This document shows positions 1 through 8,144 of a stretch of DNA of 39,003 nt, piece by piece (position 1 is the first letter of the stretch; each line of letters begins with the position of its first letter). The notes under the pieces are model-generated. The model had not been told where the DNA came from. It searched no databases and was given only the letters and a program-made list of their open reading frames with translations. The stretch is from positions 1-39,003 of the forward strand of contig JADGNQ010000040.1 in assembly GCA_017883385.1 (NCBI GenBank). The letters run 5' to 3'. The translations under genes were made by a program, and so were the position numbers. This DNA is from Candidatus Sulfotelmatobacter sp. GTDB taxonomy: Bacteria > Acidobacteriota > Terriglobia > Terriglobales > Acidobacteriaceae.

Positions 1-1
1 G

Positions 2-1183
2 CTCTTCGAGTTCTGGACTTCGAACGAACGAATCGGCCTCATCTGGTGCACGCGAAATGCTTCCGGAATGATGCTGAAGCGGCTTACCGCTGCGCAGCAG
101 GCCCGGATTCTTGAGTTGTTGAACAGTCTTCCCAGTGCGCTCGACCAAAACTGGCGCGAGAAGATGTCCTTGTTGAACACTCTTCTTCCTGAAAGCTCTG
201 TAGTGCCGCCGGGGAGTCGTCACCTGCTCGTCGTTCCCGATGGCTGGATCAGCTATGTCCCATTTGACCTCCTGCAGTCTGGCCCGCCATCGAATTCACT
301 GCTGATTGAGCGCTACGACATCACTTACCTGCCGACTGCCGCTTTGCTACTGCGGCCTCAGACTGCTGACCACCGCATACGGTTTCCTTGGACTCGCGAA
401 CTTGTCGCTTTTGGAGATCCAATATTCAAAGGCGAAGGCTCTCAAGTGATCGAGGGAGACACGGAAAGAGATGGCACACAGCGATTGCGTTACTCCGCTG
501 CAGAAATAGTCGACATTAAGAACCGTACGAGCGGTGCGACGCGGATTTTCTTGCAGGAGAATGACTTGAAGAGGTTCTTTCTGGGCGCGGAAGCCAACAG
601 CGCATTTCTGTTGCACGTCAGCACGCACGCGTTTGCCGACGTAGACAACCCTGAAAATTCCAGAATGCTGTTCTCTCCCGAGAATCGTGACGGCGTTCCT
701 GACTATGTGTTCCTGAGAGAGTTGTACGACTTGGACCTGAGCCGCGTCAGCCTGGCGACGATCTCCGCGTGCGACACCGAGCGCGGCAAGATCATACGTG
801 GGGAAGGAATGCAGGCTTTCAGTCGAGCGCTGCTTTCGGCAGGATCAAGTTCTTCATTGACTGCTTTGTGGCGAGTCGACGACGAACCCACCGCTGAGTT
901 CATGAAGCAGTTTTATTTCTTCGCTTTGAAAGAGCACAGGCCTAAGGCGGAGGCACTTCAACTGGCGAAACTCAAGTTTCTTCACTCGAATACAAAGCTG
1001 GAAGATCCAAGGCTCTGGGCTGCATTTGTACTTAACGGCGAGGGCTTGACGCCCTTGCCGGCAGTTGTCTCGTGGAGCAGTCTTGCGCTCGCCGCGGCGA
1101 TCCCCGTTCTGGTCTCGCTGTTTCTCGGTTTTTTGATTCGCTTACGGAGTAGGCGAAGGCAGCACGGGCAGCACGATTCCTGA
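2..1183 (+). CDS. CHAT-domain (caspase-like) protein, membrane-anchored, 5' end outside window
   Basis: The reading frame is open to the window edge, so the gene starts upstream; the first ATG inside the window (68) is probably internal. Numbering from base 2, the protein has a CHAT fold: a His in an STHA motif (about residue 209) and a Cys in a SACDT motif (about 257) form the expected catalytic dyad. They are followed by the family's aGSSSSLTALWRVDD and FY..L blocks. CHAT domains are cysteine-protease-like modules, often behind TPR repeats, that act in signalling or defence. A hydrophobic stretch at about 355-375 followed by Arg-rich residues suggests a C-terminal membrane anchor, which is less usual for the family. 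The 3' end overlaps the convergent gene on the other strand by 42 bp. Substrate and trigger cannot be told from here. Confidence 0.88.
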   Translation, partial: LFEFWTSNERIGLIWCTRNASGMMLKRLTAAQQARILELLNSLPSALDQNWREKMSLLNTLLPESSVVPPGSRHLLVVPDGWISYVPFDLLQSGPPSNSLLIERYDITYLPTAALLLRPQTADHRIRFPWTRELVAFGDPIFKGEGSQVIEGDTERDGTQRLRYSAAEIVDIKNRTSGATRIFLQENDLKRFFLGAEANSAFLLHVSTHAFADVDNPENSRMLFSPENRDGVPDYVFLRELYDLDLSRVSLATISACDTERGKIIRGEGMQAFSRALLSAGSSSSLTALWRVDDEPTAEFMKQFYFFALKEHRPKAEALQLAKLKFLHSNTKLEDPRLWAAFVLNGEGLTPLPAVVSWSSLALAAAIPVLVSLFLGFLIRLRSRRRQHGQHDS

Positions 1184-2329
1184 GGCGTCATCCCCCAGAA
1201 GGCCCAGCATTTGGACCGCTCGATTTGACGACACCTTCAACTCGGTCCCGCCTCCGGGTACTGCTCCTGGAAATAGCTCCACCAGGTCTCGCGCGATGCG
1301 CGTATTCGGTGCGACGGAGAGATTCCGCTGGGCGAGCAGAACACCGGTACTCGAAAACAGCTGGAGCAAGAAAGTCGCGCTGGCCGGATTCAGGTTCTGC
1401 AGGGCGAGCCCGCTGAACATCGTTCCCTTTAATTGGGGCCGGAAATATCCGAGCTTCAATTTTCTCTGGGAAAACAAAGGGTAGCTGGCTGCGACTAGAG
1501 CGTGAGTGCTCTTTCCAGCCTGTGCCGTCCGCTGGTACGGATAGTAGGTTGCCCGCTCGTTGTTATCGTTGGTTACCCGGATACGCTTGCCTCTGATGTC
1601 GAGCGGCAGGGAGAACGTGACCTGCATCTCATTCGGGCTAATGTACTGCGACGTGGCAATCACTCCTTCATTTACATCGACCCGCGATGTCGGTTGGAAC
1701 CCAACGCCCTTGATCGAGATCACCGTCCCGGGCTGAACAACGCCGGCTCCCGGATTCACGTCCGCGATCGACAGGGAACCGCCGACCGTCATGGTTCCCG
1801 ATTTCAGTTCCACCGGGTACAGTGTCGAATTCGGGTCATACCACAAGGAACTGTTGGGGTCGAGCGTCAAGTTCACGCTCTGCCCGACGGTTGCTGTCTT
1901 GCGAACGGGAACTTCAATCGTCATGACCGGAGTGTCAATAGTCATGCCGAAAGAGGTAAGCGGGGAACTGAAGTACACCTGCGTATCGCTGGGCCCGAGC
2001 ACAGCGACTCCACTGACGTCTCCGCCGGAACTGAAAAGCGCAGCACTTCGAATTGCTCCCAGCGGAGAACTGACTGCACCGACGACCGAGGCGAATTTTG
2101 CGCCCTGCTTTCCTTTCAGGATCGGTTTCGGCTCAGTAACCGAGACCTGCATCTGCAGCATTCCGCCCGGAGGCACAGTTGGGCTCGCGACCGAAAGGCT
2201 GACTCCCGCAAAAACAGCTCCGGGTTCTCCCGGGGCCGCAAGCCCGATCGGCGTCACCACGACAGGCAAAGCCAGCAGGGAAAGTTGCAGCAAGCGCGAA
2301 AAGCTGCAGCGCAAGCGTAGACCATTCAT
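1142..2329 (-). CDS. Secreted protein with cohesin-like and IPT/TIG-like domains
   Basis: 395 residues. I chose the ATG at 2329 because an AGAGGTG ribosome-binding site lies just upstream and the previous gene ends 11 bp before it; a longer frame to 2455 would overlap that gene. A signal peptide covers about residues 1-30 (Arg-rich start, then a Leu-rich core). Residues about 37-190 look like a cohesin-type beta sandwich, with an opening SLSVASPTVPPGG and long beta-strand runs. Residues about 190-280 resemble an IPT/TIG immunoglobulin-like fold (VNPGAGVVQPGTVISIKG). The C-terminal third is beta-rich and unassigned. It is probably an exported or cell-surface binding protein. It is the last gene of the sigma/anti-sigma operon, so its export is likely under that sigma factor. 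Domain calls are by eye. Confidence 0.8.
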   Translation of the reverse strand: MNGLRLRCSFSRLLQLSLLALPVVVTPIGLAAPGEPGAVFAGVSLSVASPTVPPGGMLQMQVSVTEPKPILKGKQGAKFASVVGAVSSPLGAIRSAALFSSGGDVSGVAVLGPSDTQVYFSSPLTSFGMTIDTPVMTIEVPVRKTATVGQSVNLTLDPNSSLWYDPNSTLYPVELKSGTMTVGGSLSIADVNPGAGVVQPGTVISIKGVGFQPTSRVDVNEGVIATSQYISPNEMQVTFSLPLDIRGKRIRVTNDNNERATYYPYQRTAQAGKSTHALVAASYPLFSQRKLKLGYFRPQLKGTMFSGLALQNLNPASATFLLQLFSSTGVLLAQRNLSVAPNTRIARDLVELFPGAVPGGGTELKVSSNRAVQMLGLLGDDASGIVLPVLPSPTP

Positions 2330-2340
2330 AGGACACCTCT

Positions 2341-3114
2341 TCACTGCAGGAGTGATCCGTTCGTTGAAGCTGGGGATTTTCTTCCTACTGAGAAACGTTG
2401 CACCTGGGAAACGGCGAGCACCCGCCCCTGGCCATCGAATGCCGTGACTTGCCACAGCACCGGCTTTCCTGGAAGCATCTTACCCCGCGTAGGACCGGGG
2501 ATTGTAATGGAAATGTCATTTGTTTCGGCGGCCCAAAGGGCTTCGTGGTCCACTTCCATGACCGACACCTTGTAGTTTGCGGCGCCCGCAAAGCGCTTCC
2601 ACTGCAAGGTTTTCGGGGCTTGTGGCAATTCCCCTGCAAGAGCGACGACCTCAACTTCCTGCGAGCGATAGACTGCCGGGCCGGATCCAGCGTCGGCGCG
2701 CAGGTCCGGTTGCCTGGCTGGTCGCAACAACACGCTGCTGGCTACCGCCACCACAAGTATGGCCGCGACCGGCACGAGCCATCGTGCATTACCGGTTCCA
2801 AACAAACGAGCGAACCACCCGGTGGGACTCCCCGCGCCGGCCTGAGCGCCCCGATGCTCGCTACTTGGGTTCTTGATCTGGTCGAACCGACGCCCCAGAT
2901 GCGAACTGATCCATGCCACCGCCGCACCTTCATAGGGAAGCGGAGTGCTCGACTCGAATGCTTTCAGCATGGCCAGCTCAGCCTGGCAGCGCGGACAGTC
3001 GGCCAAGTGTGGATGACCCGGGGCCCTGCCTTCCGCCAGTCGCTCCAGTTCCTGCAGAGACAGGCAGCCAGGCTTTGCCGCAAGGGCCGTATTCAGTATT
3101 GATCGATTTGACAT
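2341..3114 (-). CDS. Anti-sigma factor with zinc-binding N-terminus and one membrane helix
   Basis: 257 residues from ATG 3114; a TTG at 3129 that overlaps the sigma gene's stop is the alternative start. The N-terminus carries the ZAS-type motif H36-x3-C40-x2-C43, which binds zinc and holds an ECF sigma factor in most members of the family. One membrane helix (WLVPVAAILVVAVASSVLL) lies near residues 108-130. The C-terminal about 120 residues are beta-rich, possibly Fn3-like, and would lie outside the cytoplasmic membrane. Position directly after the sigma gene fits the standard sigma/anti-sigma pair: the protein holds the sigma factor at the membrane until an envelope signal frees it. The signal is unknown. 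Confidence 0.82.
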   Translation of the reverse strand: MSNRSILNTALAAKPGCLSLQELERLAEGRAPGHPHLADCPRCQAELAMLKAFESSTPLPYEGAAVAWISSHLGRRFDQIKNPSSEHRGAQAGAGSPTGWFARLFGTGNARWLVPVAAILVVAVASSVLLRPARQPDLRADAGSGPAVYRSQEVEVVALAGELPQAPKTLQWKRFAGAANYKVSVMEVDHEALWAAETNDISITIPGPTRGKMLPGKPVLWQVTAFDGQGRVLAVSQVQRFSVGRKSPASTNGSLLQ

Positions 3115-3125
3115 GGGTGCATCTC

Positions 3126-3839
3126 TCAATATCCGGCTTGTTTTTCGCGCGCTCTGCGCTGTTGCACGAGGCGAGCGAGCTTACGTTTTGCACTGACGAT
3201 GAAGGCCTTGGCGCCGCTTCGATTTTCGAGACCCAGCAAGCGAGTGATGGCATCGAGCGGCAAGTCTTCGCCGTAGTGCAGGGTGAAGACCACCTTTTCG
3301 GTTTCGTCCAAGCCTTGATTCAGCAGTTCCGACACCAGTTTTGCCGACGATTCCCGCTCCAGTGCTGAATACGGTGTCGCACCAGCATCGGGGATCTCGG
3401 CCATGAATTCCTCATCCACGTCCGCCTTGAGTTCCGTGGCCTGTCTTGCATTAGCCCGCACTGCGTTCAAGCAATGATTGCGTGCAATAACGAAGAGCCA
3501 AGTGGAAAACTTGGACTGCCCTTGAAATGAATCCAGGTTCTGATAAGCCTTGGTCAGTATCTCCTGGGAGAGGTCGGCAGCAGTCTCGCGGTCAGCCGTG
3601 AAGCGAAGACACCAGCGCGCAACCCGCGCGAAGTTCCTCCGAAACAGCTCATTGACGAAGAGTTCACGTTCGCTGGAATCAGAAGCGTCTCGATAGCGTC
3701 TCGCGAGTTCCTCGTCCGCAAGTTCTTCGAGGGGCATTTCGCCGATTATAGCAATGCATCCGGGCGTCTCCGGCACCCGGATGGCCCCCAAGTCGGGAGC
3801 AAAGAGCGCGTCAAAACCGCCGGAAAACGTATCGTACAT
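3126..3839 (-). CDS. ECF-type RNA polymerase sigma factor
   Basis: 237 residues from ATG 3839, which has a GGAGTGGGAAG ribosome-binding site; the frame is open further upstream to 3932 but without such a site. Region 2 is at about residues 60-128 (ELFRRNFARVARWCLRF, DLSQEILTKAYQNLDSFQG, FSTWLFVIARN). Region 4, at about 177-231, is recognisable but diverged (HYGEDLPLDAITRLLGLENR). ECF sigma factors steer RNA polymerase to stress or envelope genes. The stop codon touches the possible TTG start of the anti-sigma gene, so the two are probably co-translated. Likely targets are its own operon and the divergent lipoprotein gene, an inference from layout only. Confidence 0.9.
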   Translation of the reverse strand: MYDTFSGGFDALFAPDLGAIRVPETPGCIAIIGEMPLEELADEELARRYRDASDSSERELFVNELFRRNFARVARWCLRFTADRETAADLSQEILTKAYQNLDSFQGQSKFSTWLFVIARNHCLNAVRANARQATELKADVDEEFMAEIPDAGATPYSALERESSAKLVSELLNQGLDETEKVVFTLHYGEDLPLDAITRLLGLENRSGAKAFIVSAKRKLARLVQQRRAREKQAGY

Positions 3840-3933
3840 TCTTCCCACTCCGAGATTAGGTGGTGGACTGATCGAGCCTGGTGTTTCGTTGTTATCCAGC
3901 CCACACCTAACTAGGACACGCCAGAACTTCACG

Positions 3934-4048
3934 CGGAACAGACAATTTCTCGGAAAAGATTTCCATTCCGCAGCCAGCAGACCTTCAGAGGAGAAAAACG
4001 AAACCCATTCTCATGACTCTTTGTTTCCGCATGGAGAAAACTGTTCCG
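3934..4048. promoter_or_regulatory. Divergent promoter region with inverted GGAACAG / CGGAAA motif pairs
   Basis: The 304-bp gap between the sigma gene and the lipoprotein gene holds two facing copies of a motif pair. On the plus strand CGGAACAG (3934-3941) is followed by CGGAAA (3951-3956). On the minus strand the same CGGAACAG (4048-4041) is followed by CGGAAA (4029-4024). GGAAC is a common -35 core for ECF sigma factors, so these may be sigma-dependent promoter elements or operators. I could not find convincing -10 partners. The two copies point inward, towards each other. Confidence 0.25.
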
Positions 4049-4143
4049 TTCGAAGATGGCCAGTGTCTCAAACAACAGAACAGGCAGCCCCATGAAGAGT
4101 CCTGCTGAGGGGGGTGCCCAGAGATTCGACCAAGGAGCCAGAC

Positions 4144-5568
4144 ATGTCAGTGACTCAGAAGTTTGTACCTGTGGTTCGCAGATTCAGTCAGCTCGCGTTT
4201 ATTACGCTGGCTATCGGCCTAACACTTCTAGCGATTTCTTGTGGCGGCTCATCCAGTGCGATCGCCGGTCCAGGACCCGGCCCGACGCCCCAAACCGCAA
4301 CCCAGGTGAAGATCGGAGATGCCCCCGCGGATCGCGTTGTGTCCTTCGAAGTCACCGCCGGCCCCATCACCGTAACCCCAACCAGCGGCAGCGCTGTCAC
4401 CGTTTTGTCCGGGACGCGCCGACTTGAGCTCTCCCACTTGTCCGGCACCAACGAACCGTTGGCCCTGCTCAACGTGCCGCAAGGAAGCTACAGCAGCGCG
4501 TCCATCACGGTTTCCAACCCTGAGGTTACCTTCATCAATAACCTAGGCGTGCTGGTGAAACTGCAGCCGGCCTTCAACCAGGCGATCACGCTCAACTTCA
4601 GCCCGGCTCTTACGGTTGGAGCCAGCTCCATGGTTGTCGACATCGATTTGAACGTCGCCAATTCGCTGACGTTTGACGGGCAAGGAAACATCACCGGAGT
4701 CAATCTCACAGCCGCTTCATTCACTGTTGGAACGGCCGTTGTCGCCGCAGAGGACAAACAAGGCCACGACGATGGCGAACTCGAGGACACCACCGGAGTC
4801 ATCACGGTGGTGAACGGAACTTCATTCACCCTGACGGTCGATCAGACCGGCACACCTCTTACCTTCACCACCGACGCAAACACGCAGTTCAACGACGGTG
4901 CGACTTTGACTTTGAACACAATCGTAACGGTGGAAGGTGTCACCAAGTCGGATGGCACTCTCTACGCGAAGGAAGTGGAAGGAATCGAAGACTCGAATGG
5001 CGCGGAAGCCGAAGGACTGATTACACAAGTGACCGGAAATCCCGCCACCCAACTCACCTTTGTTGCTGACCATGGCATGGGAAGCGGCATGGACGACACT
5101 AAAGTGGGCGAGCCGATCACCGCAGACGTCAGCGGTGCCAAGTACAAAGTAAAGAAGGGCAACATCGACACCAGCGGGATCGGTGGCCTGCCTTCAGCCC
5201 CAACCTTCCCCTTCGATGCCGCAACCGTTCATGCAGGGCAGAGAATCGAAGTGGAAAGTGTCGCCGCGATGAGCGGAACCAGCATCACGGCGGACAAGGT
5301 CAAATTGCAGCAACAGGCGCTGGTGGGCACGGTGTCTGGGCTGCAGGGATCGACAACCGCGGGACCTGTGACCTTCACCCTAACCGTGGCCAACGACTCT
5401 GTGTTCGCGATGCTCTCTGGAACAACTCAGGTCACCGTGTACTGGCAACCGGGAACGGATCTACACAAACTGGCTAGCGTGAACAACGGCGATACGGTCA
5501 GAGTCCGCGGCCTGGTGTTCTTCACCGGCAGCAGCTTCAACATGATCGCTCGACGCATCGATCAGTAG
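4144..5568 (+). CDS. Lipoprotein with DUF4382-like and DUF5666-like domains
   Basis: 474 residues. The start at ATG 4144 is set by an AAGGAG site 7 bp upstream; an upstream GTG at 4114 in the same frame is less likely. The signal peptide ends in a lipobox (LAISC), so Cys33 would be lipidated, and the protein is anchored to a membrane from the outside. A Gly/Pro-rich linker follows. Then comes a DUF4382-like beta domain at about 45-190 (QVKIGDAPADRV, LNVPQGSYSSASITV) and repeated DUF5666-like beta units to the end (GLITQVTG, VEGVTKSDGTLYAKEVEGI). Such proteins are frequent in Acidobacteria and have no known function. The gene is divergent to the sigma operon and ends at a strong terminator, so it is its own transcription unit. 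Confidence 0.85.
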   Translation: MSVTQKFVPVVRRFSQLAFITLAIGLTLLAISCGGSSSAIAGPGPGPTPQTATQVKIGDAPADRVVSFEVTAGPITVTPTSGSAVTVLSGTRRLELSHLSGTNEPLALLNVPQGSYSSASITVSNPEVTFINNLGVLVKLQPAFNQAITLNFSPALTVGASSMVVDIDLNVANSLTFDGQGNITGVNLTAASFTVGTAVVAAEDKQGHDDGELEDTTGVITVVNGTSFTLTVDQTGTPLTFTTDANTQFNDGATLTLNTIVTVEGVTKSDGTLYAKEVEGIEDSNGAEAEGLITQVTGNPATQLTFVADHGMGSGMDDTKVGEPITADVSGAKYKVKKGNIDTSGIGGLPSAPTFPFDAATVHAGQRIEVESVAAMSGTSITADKVKLQQQALVGTVSGLQGSTTAGPVTFTLTVANDSVFAMLSGTTQVTVYWQPGTDLHKLASVNNGDTVRVRGLVFFTGSSFNMIARRIDQ

Positions 5569-5601
5569 CAGCTGCAGTGCTGTTCATAGAATTGCCTCCC
5601 C

Positions 5602-5639
5602 CGGGAGCGCAGATGCTTCCCCTGCGCTCCCGATTTTTT
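5602..5639 (+). terminator. Rho-independent terminator after the lipoprotein gene
   Basis: A perfect 11-bp GC-rich stem (CGGGAGCGCAG at 5602-5612 pairing with 5622-5632) closes a 9-base loop and is followed by ATTTTTT. It lies 34 bp after the lipoprotein stop codon. Confidence 0.93.
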
Positions 5640-5997
5640 GTTCGTGCAAGGTGCTCAGGGGCGCTCCTGTTTGGCTGAGTCCCTGACGGTTCCCACAGAT
5701 GCAAATTTCTTCTGTGCGGCCGTGTCAGGTTTTAGACGCGGGTTCTCGCGGCGCCGCAAAACCGGCCCGAAGCTCTAGCCGAGAGACACCCCCATGACTG
5801 AGCGTTAACGAGAAATTTACGTCCCCGGGACATTCTCACGATGTGAAAGTGCTGGAATGCCGGACATAGGCTCTTCTAGGAAGGAATGAGCAGCATTCAT
5901 ATTCGTTTCGAACTGTTCCGGCAGGCCGTTTCTGGTGTCTCAGGCAATGTAAGCGCAGTGTGGCGCACTACAAGCAATCCTAAGGGGCTGCCAGTTC
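5640..5997. other. Long leader/promoter region before the five-gene polysaccharide operon
   Basis: 358 bp without a supported gene. It contains a 6-bp hairpin (CACAGA at 5694-5699 with TCTGTG at 5711-5716) and a GC-rich stretch at 5735-5795 with several short complementary runs. AAGGGG at 5982-5987 may be the ribosome-binding site of the first operon gene. No sigma-54 promoter consensus was found. A structured 5' leader is possible, but I cannot assign a riboswitch class. Confidence 0.3.
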
Positions 5998-6861
5998 ATG
6001 AAGAGTCCAGTCACCATGGTCACGGGAGTAGGCGGGCCGGCGGGCCATGCCGTTTCGCAATACTTCCAGCAGAATGGCATCGCGGTTCTGTGCGCCGACA
6101 TGCGCCACTTAGACGGCCTACAGAACTTCAGAATGCTTCCTCCCGCCTCCGACGATCAATTCGTGGAATCTCTCGACCAGCTCCTGGACGAGGCCGAGAT
6201 CGGGCTGCTTGTTCCCACCGTTACCGAGGAACTCCCGAAGGTTGCGGAGCACCGCGAACCGATCCGTCGCAAGAACTGCGCACTATTTGTCTCTCCGGCT
6301 CAGTCTGTGAGAGTCGCGAATGACAAGTGGGAAACCGCGCGTCTGCTCATGGAACACGGAGTGCCCGTTCCATTGTCCTACTGCGGCAATTCGAAGGCGG
6401 AGCTTCTGGATTCAATTCCGTTCCCCATGTTGTCGAAGCCCCGCTTCGGCAGGGGTGGAAGAGGGATCGCAATCCACGAAAGCGCCGATGACCTTCCGGA
6501 GTTCCTTTCGACGGACCGGGTCTATCAGGAATTTCTTCCGGCAGAAGAATACGACGTAAATCTCTTCGCCGAGCCGGGTGGGGCGACTCTCACATCAGTG
6601 GTCCTTAAGAAGACTGCGCTCAAAGATGGGCTCGTAGGAAATGCGCTGACTGTAGAGCGTGTTGACGAGCGGGAGGTGGCAGAGTTGGCGGCAGCGGCGG
6701 TCCGTGCCCTGTCCCTTGAAGGACCGATCGATGTAGACGTTCGACGCGGAGGTGACGGCCGCCCGTTCATTCTGGAGATCAATGCGCGCGTAGGCGCGAA
6801 TGTGCGGGCGGCCGAGGAGATTTTGATCGCGATGATAGCTAGCTGGAGGGCCCGGCAATGA
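5998..6861 (+). CDS. ATP-grasp family ligase
   Basis: 287 residues. ATP-grasp enzymes join a carboxylate to an amine, thiol or other nucleophile through an acyl-phosphate. The N-terminal ~110 residues form the pre-ATP-grasp Rossmann part (TGVGGPAGHAVSQYF). K147 in SKP and the Gly-rich loop RFGRGGRG bind ATP, and E260 and N262 in LEINAR are the metal ligands. All key residues are present, so an active enzyme is likely. It is closest in style to carbamoyl-phosphate-synthase-like and amino-acid ligase members; the substrate is unknown. Its stop overlaps the next start (ATGA at 6858), the first of a run of such overlaps, so it belongs to the polysaccharide operon. Known Pga-type loci carry no such enzyme. 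I infer that it may attach an amino or carboxylic acid to sugar amines freed by the PIG-L enzyme encoded two genes later. Confidence 0.87.
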   Translation: MKSPVTMVTGVGGPAGHAVSQYFQQNGIAVLCADMRHLDGLQNFRMLPPASDDQFVESLDQLLDEAEIGLLVPTVTEELPKVAEHREPIRRKNCALFVSPAQSVRVANDKWETARLLMEHGVPVPLSYCGNSKAELLDSIPFPMLSKPRFGRGGRGIAIHESADDLPEFLSTDRVYQEFLPAEEYDVNLFAEPGGATLTSVVLKKTALKDGLVGNALTVERVDEREVAELAAAAVRALSLEGPIDVDVRRGGDGRPFILEINARVGANVRAAEEILIAMIASWRARQ

Positions 6862-8144
6862 GAACGTGGAAATGGTTAGCGGTGATTATCTTTTGCGCGC
6901 TCCAATTGCGTGCGAGCGACGAACAGTCAGTCCAGCAAGCATCCCAGTTGCTCGAAGCTGGGAAAACAAGAGATGCGAAGGTCATCCTTCAGTCCATGCT
7001 GGAACGGGAGCCGCAAAATGCTGAAGCGCATGAACTGATGGGTGACGCATTTCGCCATGAAGGAAACGGCAAGGCGGCCGAGCGGGAATACCGTCGAGCT
7101 ATGGACTTGGGCATTCACGATTCCGGGCTGCTGAGCAACCTGGCAACGGTCCAGAAATGGAACCGTCACTTCTCCGAGGCCAGGACGTCATACCGGCGAG
7201 AGCTGGAAGTCGCTCCCTTCCAACAGGGGACGAGAGATGAGTTGCAGGACCTCGAGTATCAACGCGGGTTTTCTCTGTTTGGCGCCTATGGTGGCTGGGA
7301 AACGGATTCAACCACCAAAGGCTGGCAGGCCGATCTCTCCTATCGAGGTTTAGACCGCCTTGATACCTATGCCGGGCTCTCATACGCGGACAAGTTCTTC
7401 TACACGCGGCGATCGTACGACGCAAAGGCCTATGCGTTTTTCTCGCCGACGGGATACGTCAAGTTCAATTTCGAGCAGGACAACTACAACTATCCTGTCG
7501 CGATTACTCCGGTGCCTGACGCCAATGCGTACCAGCATGTCCCGACCGCGGGCATCGAAGTGTCGGGAGATCTGCGGCCCAACCTGCGAGGAACGATCTC
7601 GTATGAGTTCTTCCGGCCGAACTTCTTCTTCGATCCCAGTGAGCACGCCAGCAATCACAAGTTGGGGGGCGAGCTTTTATACAAGACCGGATGGAAGCCG
7701 CTCCAACTGCGGGTGCAGTCAGCCGTCCTTCGCGATCCCGATCCCAATCGCACACTCGTTGACAAGGTCAATCGGCACGTGGTGCCAGTGTATGGCATGC
7801 AGTACCTGGTGGGGGGAGGTGCTGATCTTTCATTTCCCAGATTTGACGCGCAGGTGCTGGTGCTGCCGAACCGCGATCTCGATCGGAGCACCGACTATTC
7901 CTTTCTCAGCGCGCTGAGCGTACCTCTCAATCGCACTCTCAAGCTCAAGAGCGGCTACATCTACGACCACTATTCGAACCAGAGCGCTTTTACCGGAAAG
8001 ACCGCGCAGGTCTACAACGTTGGTTTCTCGTGGAAGATGGCGAAGTGGATGGAACTTTCAGTCGGCGGAAAGGCAGTACGCCGTCCCATTCGAAATGATC
8101 AGGCGGTATATGTCACGACCAGTTTCAGGTTGCCACTGCGATGA
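6858..8144 (+). CDS. Outer-membrane beta-barrel with N-terminal TPRs (YaiO/PgaA-like)
   Basis: 428 residues. A signal peptide (about 1-19) is followed by roughly three TPR units at about 20-135 (ASQLLEAGKTRDAKVILQSM, AHELMGDAFRHEGNGKAAER). From about 145 on the sequence alternates in short aromatic strands typical of an outer-membrane barrel of the YaiO type, and it ends in a membrane-insertion-like TTSFRLPLR. TPR plus barrel is the architecture of PgaA, which exports poly-GlcNAc, although PgaA is about twice as long. The gene overlaps both neighbours by 4 bp. I infer that it is the export pore or its partner, with the TPRs in the periplasm binding polymer or the TPR part of the next protein. 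Confidence 0.82.
   Translation: MRTWKWLAVIIFCALQLRASDEQSVQQASQLLEAGKTRDAKVILQSMLEREPQNAEAHELMGDAFRHEGNGKAAEREYRRAMDLGIHDSGLLSNLATVQKWNRHFSEARTSYRRELEVAPFQQGTRDELQDLEYQRGFSLFGAYGGWETDSTTKGWQADLSYRGLDRLDTYAGLSYADKFFYTRRSYDAKAYAFFSPTGYVKFNFEQDNYNYPVAITPVPDANAYQHVPTAGIEVSGDLRPNLRGTISYEFFRPNFFFDPSEHASNHKLGGELLYKTGWKPLQLRVQSAVLRDPDPNRTLVDKVNRHVVPVYGMQYLVGGGADLSFPRFDAQVLVLPNRDLDRSTDYSFLSALSVPLNRTLKLKSGYIYDHYSNQSAFTGKTAQVYNVGFSWKMAKWMELSVGGKAVRRPIRNDQAVYVTTSFRLPLR

Noticed and set aside
1502-2447. Two plus-strand open frames (272 and 218 residues) opposite the secreted TIG-domain gene
   Set aside because: They are antisense to a gene with a signal peptide, domain structure and ribosome-binding site; their own translations are low-complexity with no family features.
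5735-5800. Resemblance to a cyclic-di-GMP (GEMM) riboswitch 3' half (CGCAAA, then GGCC, then TAGCCG)
   Set aside because: The 5' conserved half and the GNRA-tetraloop/receptor pair are missing, and stem pairing is poor.
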